DNA of 19,141 nucleotides, from NCBI GenBank assembly GCA_050256015.1, contig JBFWIL010000017.1, positions 1-19,141 of the forward strand, read 5' to 3'. Positions 13,345 through 19,141 of the stretch are shown piece after piece. The position numbers were made by a program, and so were the translations under genes. Position 1 is the stretch's first letter; each line of letters opens with the position of its first letter. The DNA comes from JBFWIL01 sp050256015 (lineage in GTDB: Bacteria > Bacteroidota > Bacteroidia > Bacteroidales > Prolixibacteraceae). Under the pieces are notes generated by a model that ran no database searches, had not been told where the DNA came from, and was given only the letters and a program-made list of their open reading frames with translations.

Positions 13345-15825
13345 ATGCATACACTGGAGCTTGTTGAAGCAGCCGCCGCGTTTGGCGGAAGCTTTATTGC
13401 CGGGGGAGAGCAGGCTCCTCCGGGAAAAGTTTGCTCGGTTGCCATTGACAGCCGCAGGATTGTGGAGGTGCAGAACTGCCTGTTTTTTGCTATTAAAGGA
13501 AGGCGTCATGACGGACACCGTTACCTGCCGGATTTGTATAACCGGGGAGTGCGTATGTTTGTAGTTTCGGAGCCCGATATAAACCAAAAGGTTTTTCCGG
13601 GGGCCTGCATGCTGCTGGTTACGGATACACTGCTGGCCCTTCAGCAACTGGCTGCCTTTGTGCGGAGAAAATTCACGTATCCGGTACTCGGCATTACCGG
13701 CAGCAACGGCAAGACCATGGTGAAGGAATGGTTGTACAGTTTGTTGCAGGAAGATTTGCGCATTATCCGGAGTCCGAAAAGTTTCAACTCGCAGGTGGGT
13801 GTTCCTTTGTCGGTCTGGAATATGGACGATTGCTATGAACTGGGTATCTTCGAAGCCGGGATTTCGCAGCCGGGGGAAATGGAGCGGCTGGCGGATATCA
13901 TTGTCCCTGAAACCGGACTGATTACCAATATCGGGGATGCCCATCAGGAGAATTTTGTTTCTGTGGAACAGAAGGCCCTGGAAAAACTGAAATTGTTTCG
14001 TTCCTGCCGGCTGCTCATTTATTGCCGTGACCAGCGGCTTACGGATACCTGTGTCCGGTCTGCTTTCTCCGCTAAGTCGTTGCGTTTGTTTTCCTGGTCG
14101 GTAAGCAATCCGGAGGCAGACTTGTTGATAAAGCTGAGTCGCGGGAAAAAGGAAACCCGGCTGACTTTTCGGCTGGATAACAGGGAGGAGCAGCTGGTGG
14201 TTCCCTTTACGGATGAGGCAAGCCTGGAAAATATCTGCCACTGCCTGGCCTTTCTGGTGGCTAACGGTTACTGGACCGGGTTAACGGCCGGACGGTTTAG
14301 GGAACTTCAACCGGTGGCCATGCGCCTGGAACTGAAGCAGGGCATCAACAATTGCCTGCTGGTGAACGACTATTACAATTCGGATATCCATTCCCTTGAA
14401 ATTGCTTTGCAATTTCTCCGGCAGCAGTCTGTTGAGGAAAGACAATGCCTTATTTTGTCTGATATCCGGCAATCCGGACTGGAGGGGCGGGCTTTGGCCC
14501 GGGAGCTAAGCAGGCTGGCCGGGTTGTACGGAATTGACCGGCTGATTTGCATTGGAAGGGAATTGGGGCGTTCCCGGAACGTTTTTCGTCCCGGAACCGT
14601 TTTTTATGACAGTACGGAAGCGTTTGTCCGGCAGTTCGATTCGTCCCTGTTCAGGGACGAGCAGATTCTGCTGAAAGGGGCCCGGGAATTTCATTTTGAA
14701 CGGATTGCCGCCCTGTTGCAGAAAAAGTATCATCAGACCCAGCTGGAAATCGATCTTGCTGCCCTGGTGGGTAACCTGAACCGTTACAAAGCCCTGTTAA
14801 AGCCGGATACGCGGGTCATGGTCATGGTGAAGGCTTTTTCTTATGGAAGCGGTACTGTGGAGATAGCCCGGGCCCTGGAATTCCAGCAGGTAGATTACCT
14901 GGCTGTGGCTGTGGCCGACGAGGGAATTGAACTGCGGCAGGCCGGAGTTGAAACACCGGTCATCGTGATGAATCCGGAGGAACACAGTTTTGAAATGATG
15001 CTGGAATACGGACTGGAGCCCAACCTTTATTCCCGGGAAGTTTATGAGCGTTTTGACCGAGTTGCCCGGAGCATGGCTGTTTCTCATTATCCGGTTCATC
15101 TGAAACTGGAGACAGGCATGAACCGTCTGGGCTTTTCTTCCAGGAAGGAAGTGCAGGAGGTTGCCCGGCAAATTGCTGCGGAAGGACGCCTGTATATCCG
15201 CTCGGTATTTTCACATTTGGCAGTCAGTGATGACCCCGCCCAGGACGATTTTACACGCAGTCAGTATGAGCGGTTTTGCTGGCTTAGTGAGACGGTGGTC
15301 GGCTCCCGGAGCTGTCCCGTATTCCGTCATCTGCTGAATTCCGCGGGCATTGAACGGTTCCCCGAGTATCAGATGGAAATGGTCCGGCTTGGGATCGGGC
15401 TCTACGGCCTTGCCCAGTCTGCTGCCGTGCAGACGGAAACAGTGGCGCGCTGGACCACGGTAGTTTCACAGGTAAAGGAGCTGGGGCCGGGAGAAACGGT
15501 GGGATACGGCCGAAAGGGAAGGATGAAAACACCGGGGAAAATAGCTGTCATCCCGGTGGGCTATGCCGACGGGTACGACCGTAGGCTGGGGAACGGCCGG
15601 GGTAAGGTATGGCTGAACGGGCGGTATTGTCCGGTTATCGGAAATGTATGTATGGATATGAGCATGATCGATGTAAGCAGACTGGAAGTCCGTCCCGGTG
15701 ATACGGTGGAGTTGATGGGTGACCGTATTCCGCTCATCCGGCTGGCCGAATGGATGGAAACCATCCCTTATGAAGTGCTGACCGGCATTTCCCAGCGGGT
15801 CAGGAGGGTATATATACAGGAATAA
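13345..15825 (+). CDS. Bifunctional MurF (UDP-MurNAc-tripeptide:D-Ala-D-Ala ligase) / alanine racemase
   Basis: This 826-residue fusion is the arrangement usual in Bacteroidota. The N-terminal half (about 1-460) is Mur-ligase-like: a substrate-binding domain with AIDSRRI, ATP loop GITGSNGKT (116-124), FEAGISQPGEMERL (169-182), TNIGDAHQENF (194-204), a candidate carbamylated-lysine region QKALEKLKLF, and NDYYNSDIHSLEIAL (341-355). The C-terminal half (about 466-826) is a fold-type III PLP alanine racemase: PLP lysine at about 496 in VMVKAFSYGSG, HLKLETGMNRLGF (585-597), catalytic tyrosine at about 721 in ETVGYGRKG, and PVIGNVCMDMSMIDV (763-777). It makes D-Ala and may ligate D-Ala-D-Ala to the UDP-MurNAc-tripeptide. 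Such genomes often also carry a stand-alone murF, so the ligase activity of this half is inferred. The stop lies 3 bases from the convergent Crp/Fnr gene. Confidence 0.95.
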   Translation: MHTLELVEAAAAFGGSFIAGGEQAPPGKVCSVAIDSRRIVEVQNCLFFAIKGRRHDGHRYLPDLYNRGVRMFVVSEPDINQKVFPGACMLLVTDTLLALQQLAAFVRRKFTYPVLGITGSNGKTMVKEWLYSLLQEDLRIIRSPKSFNSQVGVPLSVWNMDDCYELGIFEAGISQPGEMERLADIIVPETGLITNIGDAHQENFVSVEQKALEKLKLFRSCRLLIYCRDQRLTDTCVRSAFSAKSLRLFSWSVSNPEADLLIKLSRGKKETRLTFRLDNREEQLVVPFTDEASLENICHCLAFLVANGYWTGLTAGRFRELQPVAMRLELKQGINNCLLVNDYYNSDIHSLEIALQFLRQQSVEERQCLILSDIRQSGLEGRALARELSRLAGLYGIDRLICIGRELGRSRNVFRPGTVFYDSTEAFVRQFDSSLFRDEQILLKGAREFHFERIAALLQKKYHQTQLEIDLAALVGNLNRYKALLKPDTRVMVMVKAFSYGSGTVEIARALEFQQVDYLAVAVADEGIELRQAGVETPVIVMNPEEHSFEMMLEYGLEPNLYSREVYERFDRVARSMAVSHYPVHLKLETGMNRLGFSSRKEVQEVARQIAAEGRLYIRSVFSHLAVSDDPAQDDFTRSQYERFCWLSETVVGSRSCPVFRHLLNSAGIERFPEYQMEMVRLGIGLYGLAQSAAVQTETVARWTTVVSQVKELGPGETVGYGRKGRMKTPGKIAVIPVGYADGYDRRLGNGRGKVWLNGRYCPVIGNVCMDMSMIDVSRLEVRPGDTVELMGDRIPLIRLAEWMETIPYEVLTGISQRVRRVYIQE

Positions 15826-15828
15826 ACC

Positions 15829-16539
15829 TTATCCCAACCGGCTGATGCGTTCCAGCTTTTGCAGGTCCAGTATTTTGATCTTGCGCCCGTCAATGGCAAT
15901 GACCTTTTCGGATGCAAAGGTGGAAAGTGTGCGAATGGCATTGGAGGTAGTCATATTCGACAGGTTGGCGATATCTTCGCGTGAAAGGTAGGCTTTTAAC
16001 GACACCCCGTCGTTTTCATATCCGTATTTTTCTTTCAGCAACACCAGGGATTCGGCCAGGCGGCCGCGGATATGCTTTTGAGTCAGATTTACCGTGCGCG
16101 CATTCGAAAAACCCAGCTCCCGGGCCAGTTTGCGAAGTAGTTTTATGGCACAGTCTGAGTTGCGCAGCATGATCCCGAAAAAGAATTCGGAGCTGACCGC
16201 ACAGACCAGTGAATCTTCCAGGGTTACTGCCGAAGCAATGTGGATCTCATCGGCCAACAGAGCACGGTAACCGATGAAGCCCATGGATTTGGTCATCCTG
16301 ATGATCTGCTCTCTGCCACCTACACCTTCCTTGAAAATTTTCACCTTGCCCTCAATCAGAAAAATAAATGCCATCGGCTTGTCGCCTTCCTTGTAGATAA
16401 ATTCATTTTTCTTGTATCCCGTTATTGTTAGATGAGAAAGCAAGTCCTCTTTTTCCGCGGGGCTCAGTAAACTGAAAACCGATTTTGGATTATCAAAGAT
16501 CTCTTTGATTCCCATTTCTCTACTAAGCATAGGTTTCAC
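15829..16539 (-). CDS. Crp/Fnr-family transcriptional regulator
   Basis: The protein has 236 residues from the first ATG; methionines at residues 4 and 9 are other possible starts. An N-terminal cyclic-nucleotide-binding-like beta-roll spans about residues 22-130 (FIYKEGDKPMAFIFLIEGKV). A dimerisation helix at about 133-150 leads to a C-terminal winged helix-turn-helix at about 157-230 (YLSREDIANLSNMTTSNAIR). The phosphate-binding cassette reads MGFIGYRALLADEIHIASAV. It lacks the glutamate and arginine of the G-E-x-x-x-R-S/T-A motif that contacts cAMP, and no FNR-like N-terminal cysteine cluster is present, so the effector is unknown. It may be orphan in genomic context: murF-alr is convergent with a 3-base gap and the NAD synthetase gene is upstream on the same strand beyond a 142-base gap. 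Confidence 0.93.
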   Translation of the reverse strand: MKPMLSREMGIKEIFDNPKSVFSLLSPAEKEDLLSHLTITGYKKNEFIYKEGDKPMAFIFLIEGKVKIFKEGVGGREQIIRMTKSMGFIGYRALLADEIHIASAVTLEDSLVCAVSSEFFFGIMLRNSDCAIKLLRKLARELGFSNARTVNLTQKHIRGRLAESLVLLKEKYGYENDGVSLKAYLSREDIANLSNMTTSNAIRTLSTFASEKVIAIDGRKIKILDLQKLERISRLG

Positions 16540-16558
16540 TTTACATGTTTTACAGCAT

Positions 16559-16588
16559 CAAAGTTAAATAAATTTGTGGAATAAGAAA
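16559..16588 (-). promoter_or_regulatory. Candidate promoter for the Crp/Fnr gene
   Basis: On the minus strand TAACTTTG (16566 down to 16559) is a perfect -7 element. TTTC (16588 down to 16585) is a one-mismatch -33 with an 18-base spacer. Transcription would start near 16551, about a dozen bases before the first ATG at 16539. If the leader is that short, one of the internal methionines (residues 4 or 9) is a plausible true start. Confidence 0.5.
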
Positions 16589-16617
16589 CTTTTGTTGCCT
16601 GTTTTAGCTGTTAAAGG

Positions 16618-16641
16618 CCTGCCGGCCGCCTGGCCGGCAGG
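16618..16641. repeat. GC-rich perfect hairpin between nadE and the Crp/Fnr gene
   Basis: CCTGCCGGCC (16618-16627) and GGCCGGCAGG (16632-16641) form a perfect 10-bp, almost all G-C stem around the 4-base loop GCCT, in an otherwise AT-rich gap. It lies 41 bases past the nadE stop on the minus strand. It has no proper T-run after it (CCTTTAAC follows), so it is either an atypical terminator or mRNA-stabilising hairpin, or a copy of a dispersed palindromic element. Confidence 0.75.
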
Positions 16642-16681
16642 TGCTGTGCAGAAAAAGAAAAAGCCTGCTGTCTGTTTTGAC

Positions 16682-18325
16682 TTAGCTGTACCGTGCCACC
16701 AGCGGCATTTTTCGTCCGAAACCAAAAGCTTTGGTACTCACACGTAGAATGGGGGGAGCCTGAAACCGTTTGTATTCATTTTGGTTGACCATACGGACAG
16801 TTTGCTGCACGGTTGCTGCATTATAGCCGGCAGCTGTAATCTCTTCGGGCGACTGGTTCTGTTCGATGTACCGGAACAAAATGGCGTCGAGGACGTTATA
16901 GTCGGGAAGCGAATCGGTGTCTTTCTGTTCGGGGCGGAGTTCGGCAGAAGGCGGTTTGAGCAGACTGTTTTTCGGTATCAGTTCCTTCTCCCCGTTCATC
17001 CTTGCAGCAAGTTTGTATACATCGGTTTTGTATACATCCCCCAGAACGGCCAGTCCGCCGTTCATATCGCCGTACAGGGTGCCGTAGCCCACGGCGCATT
17101 CGCTTTTGTTGGTGGTGTTCAGCAGAATGCTGCCAAATTTGTTGGAAAGGGCCATTACCAGCGTTCCTCTGGCCCGGGCCTGGATGTTTTCTTCGGCCAC
17201 TCCCGGGGGAAGGTCTTTGAAAACCGGTTCCAGTGCCTCTTCAAAGGAGCTGACAATTTCACGGATACTCACAATGTTGTGGCTGATATTCAGGTTTTCG
17301 GCAAGTTGCACGGCATCGGTCACGCTATGCCCCGAAGAGTACTTGGAAGGCATCAGCAATCCGCGTACATGCTCTTTCCCAAGTGCTTCCACGGCCAGGG
17401 CGCACACCAGTGCCGAATCGATTCCCCCGGACAGGCCCAGTACTGCCTCCGCAAAACCGTTTTTTCGGAAATAATCGCGGATGCCCAGGATCAGGGCATC
17501 ATGAATTTTGTCGATATAGTCTTTTTGTCCCTTTTTGCGTTCTTCCGGATGCCGGCTTTCGACAATCAAAAAATCTTCTTCAAAATAAGCCAGTTCGGCC
17601 GGAATGGATCCGTCGGCAGCTACAAGACAGGAGCCTCCGTCAAAGATCAGTTCGGCATGGGCTCCGACCTGATTGACATAAACAATGGGAAGTCCGTAAT
17701 GACGTGCATTCCGCACAAGCACGTCTTTGCGCCAGTTTTCCTGATTGTAGGAAAAAGGAGAAGCCGAAAGGTTAATTACCAGATCCGGGTTCAGTTTACT
17801 CAGTTCTTCGAGCGGAGAGGTCTGGTAGAGTTTGTCGCGTCCGAATTCACTGTGTGTGGGTTGCTCGTCCCACAGATCCTCACAGATGGTGACAGCCAGT
17901 TTTAATCCATCGTATTCAATGAGCCTGAATTCCCGGTTGGGTTCAAAATGACGGTATTCATCAAAAATATCGTAGGTGGGCAGCAGAGATTTGCTGCGAA
18001 TGTCGCTGATCTTACCATTCCGGAGAAAATAAGCTGCATTGTACAGCTTTTTTCCGCGGCTGCCCGTGTTGATGGCCGGGGCGCCGACCAGGGCAGCAAT
18101 ACCCGTGCAGGCAGCGGCAATGCGTACTACCGCCTCTTCTGCCCGGGCAATGAATTCTTTACGTTCCAAAAGGTCGTCAGGATAATACCCCGTAACCGAC
18201 AATTCAGAAAAAACCACCAGCCGCGCTCCTCCTTGTCTGGCCCTTTCAATGGCCGTTATGATCTTTTGAATGTTTTGCTCAAAATTGCCGATGTGATAAT
18301 TTAACTGGGCCAGGGCGATTTTCAT
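16682..18325 (-). CDS. nadE: Glutamine-dependent NAD+ synthetase
   Basis: This enzyme makes NAD+ from nicotinic acid adenine dinucleotide, ATP and ammonia, the last step of NAD synthesis. Its 547 residues combine two domains. The N-terminal nitrilase-type glutaminase domain (about 1-255) has the Glu-Lys-Cys triad at Glu41 (VVFSELSVTGY), Lys112 (RSKSLLPTYD) and Cys148 (TICEDLWDE), releasing ammonia from glutamine. The C-terminal ATP pyrophosphatase domain starts at about 270 and has the P-loop LGLSGGIDSALV with SGGIDS at 299-304, then LLNTTNKSECAVGYGTLYGD and LGDVYKTDVYKLA. The nitrilase domain means glutamine rather than free ammonia is the likely nitrogen source. It lies 52 bases downstream of the beta-barrel gene on the same strand with no clear promoter between, so they may be cotranscribed. 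Confidence 0.97.
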   Translation of the reverse strand: MKIALAQLNYHIGNFEQNIQKIITAIERARQGGARLVVFSELSVTGYYPDDLLERKEFIARAEEAVVRIAAACTGIAALVGAPAINTGSRGKKLYNAAYFLRNGKISDIRSKSLLPTYDIFDEYRHFEPNREFRLIEYDGLKLAVTICEDLWDEQPTHSEFGRDKLYQTSPLEELSKLNPDLVINLSASPFSYNQENWRKDVLVRNARHYGLPIVYVNQVGAHAELIFDGGSCLVAADGSIPAELAYFEEDFLIVESRHPEERKKGQKDYIDKIHDALILGIRDYFRKNGFAEAVLGLSGGIDSALVCALAVEALGKEHVRGLLMPSKYSSGHSVTDAVQLAENLNISHNIVSIREIVSSFEEALEPVFKDLPPGVAEENIQARARGTLVMALSNKFGSILLNTTNKSECAVGYGTLYGDMNGGLAVLGDVYKTDVYKLAARMNGEKELIPKNSLLKPPSAELRPEQKDTDSLPDYNVLDAILFRYIEQNQSPEEITAAGYNAATVQQTVRMVNQNEYKRFQAPPILRVSTKAFGFGRKMPLVARYS

Positions 18326-18377
18326 ATTCTTTTTAATTGGATTACGGAAGCGGAATTCCAGCTTGGTTATGAATCGT

Positions 18378-19013
18378 TTAAAAAATCAATCCGATTTTTA
18401 ACTGAAGGGAGTTGACCGTTGTCTTTCCTTCATTATAATGATTTTCGGTGACATCGGTTAGTCCGTCTTTAAATACCAGTCCCACAGACAGGGCCACATC
18501 GGCTCCCAGGTCATAATCGGCTCCTGCTCCGACATTCATGGCCAGATTCAGCCGTTTTATCTCATCCTGAATATCGGTTTTATCCAGTTCCTTTCCCGGA
18601 CTTTCTCCCCTGGCCCCGACATTAAAAAAAACGGACAGCCCGAATTGCCCCCAGAAGGCCCAGCGTCTGAAGAGGCTGGTCTTCAACTTTATGGCAGCAG
18701 GCATTTCCAGGTATTTTAGCCGGTAACGGATGCTGCTTCCAGGTGGAATGATTTTCCCGGCAAAGGAAAAGGATTCCGTATTGCCGTATTCCAGTTTTCC
18801 TCCTGTTTGGTTCAGTAACAGTCCGGTGGTGAAGGCATAATGACTGGCCCGGTCCAGGAAAAAATCAGATACCAGTCCGAATTCATAGCCGGCGATGAGA
18901 TCTCCTCCCGACATTTCCTCTTTTCCCGTGCTCATCCAGTTTAGGGACGGTCCGGTGGAAAAGGACAGTTTTACCGGGGTCTGGGCAGGCAGGCTGCCCT
19001 GCAGGATCAGCAA
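18378..19013 (-). CDS. Outer-membrane beta-barrel protein, porin-like
   Basis: The 211-residue reading frame looks like a small outer-membrane barrel of the PorT/OMP_b-brl type common in Bacteroidota. It has alternating polar and hydrophobic strands with many glycines and aromatics (AFWGQFGLSVFFNVGARG, DYDLGADVALSVGLVFKDG) and a C-terminal strand ending LQLKIGLIF with terminal phenylalanine. A signal peptidase site is likely after LPA in LILQGSLPAQTPVKLSF. The start is unclear. The frame is open upstream to a stop at 19068-19070 and encodes KLYSTKKHFFLFLSGLLILQ, a proper basic and hydrophobic signal-peptide start, but contains no ATG or GTG there. The TTG at 19013 would leave a signal peptide without its basic part. 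The function, whether pore, receptor or assembly factor, is not recognisable. Confidence 0.75.
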   Translation of the reverse strand: MLILQGSLPAQTPVKLSFSTGPSLNWMSTGKEEMSGGDLIAGYEFGLVSDFFLDRASHYAFTTGLLLNQTGGKLEYGNTESFSFAGKIIPPGSSIRYRLKYLEMPAAIKLKTSLFRRWAFWGQFGLSVFFNVGARGESPGKELDKTDIQDEIKRLNLAMNVGAGADYDLGADVALSVGLVFKDGLTDVTENHYNEGKTTVNSLQLKIGLIF

Positions 19014-19113
19014 GCCGGAAAGAAACAGGAAGAAGTGTTTCTTGGTGCTGTAAAGTTTTTCGTTATGTTATTACAAGAATTGTTCCAGTTGCTGACGGTT
19101 ATTGCTTATTAAT

Positions 19114-19125
19114 GCCGGGCCCGGC
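19114..19125. repeat. 12-base GC palindrome
   Basis: GCCGGGCCCGGC is a perfect 12-base palindrome upstream of the beta-barrel gene, near the right edge of the window. No loop or T-run is visible, and the context beyond the edge is unknown. Confidence 0.4.
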
Positions 19126-19141
19126 CTTCACGGTTCCGGAT

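Noticed and set aside
13288..14241. A 317-codon minus-strand open frame
   Set aside because: It is antisense to the start of murF-alr, which has clear family motifs. Its product is low-complexity, rich in Gln, Arg and His, with no recognisable domain, as expected from a mirror frame in GC-richer coding DNA.
16781..17905. A 374-codon plus-strand open frame
   Set aside because: It lies wholly antisense to nadE, whose catalytic motifs are intact. No domain is recognisable and there is no promoter or separate context.

Overview
The window looks like chromosomal DNA from a member of the Bacteroidota, probably a Bacteroidales or Marinilabiliales-type organism. The evidence is a SusC/SusD outer-membrane uptake pair, a fused MurF-alanine racemase gene (an arrangement typical of the phylum), a ribosomal protein L34 with a Bacteroidota-like sequence, and AT-rich promoters matching the phylum's -33 TTTG / -7 TAnnTTTG consensus. 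No tRNA, rRNA, insertion sequence, CRISPR array or phage gene was seen.

Layout: (1) 1-1813, a tightly overlapping plus-strand chain: the 3' end of a membrane glycosyltransferase-like gene, an ECF-type sigma factor, and rsmG, which is broken here by an apparent internal deletion plus frameshift. (2) 1834-2137, a compact transcription unit for rpmH (L34, 52 aa) with a consensus promoter and an intrinsic terminator. (3) 2221-6713, plus-strand housekeeping genes: a membrane-anchored PASTA protein, an RluD-type pseudouridine synthase, D-Ala-D-Ala ligase (ddl) and replicative helicase dnaB, ending at a strong bidirectional terminator. (4) 6880-11343, a minus-strand SusD and SusC pair, more AT-rich than its surroundings, preceded by a 516-bp very AT-rich spacer that seems to hold its promoter and a long, structured 5' leader. 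(5) 11860-13268, minus-strand rsmI and a YjjG-like HAD phosphatase, translationally coupled. (6) 13345-15825, plus-strand murF-alr. (7) 15829-19013, minus strand: a Crp/Fnr-type regulator lacking the usual cyclic-nucleotide residues, glutamine-dependent NAD synthetase, and an outer-membrane beta-barrel protein.

Functionally, two loci here cover the D-alanine branch of peptidoglycan synthesis: alanine racemase makes D-Ala, Ddl joins two D-Ala, and the MurF-like half of the fusion may attach the dipeptide to the UDP-MurNAc-tripeptide. Three rRNA-modification genes (rsmG, rluD, rsmI) and L34 form a ribosome theme. The SusCD pair is the only clearly accessory element; no glycoside hydrolase, peptidase or dedicated regulator lies beside it, so its substrate cannot be named.

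Most of the window is ordinary housekeeping sequence, and I found no convincing new multi-gene system. The observations most worth checking are the disrupted rsmG, the SSB-like acidic tip at the end of DnaB, the structured AT-rich leader upstream of susC, the GC-rich perfect hairpin beside the NAD synthetase gene, and the missing start codon of the last beta-barrel gene.
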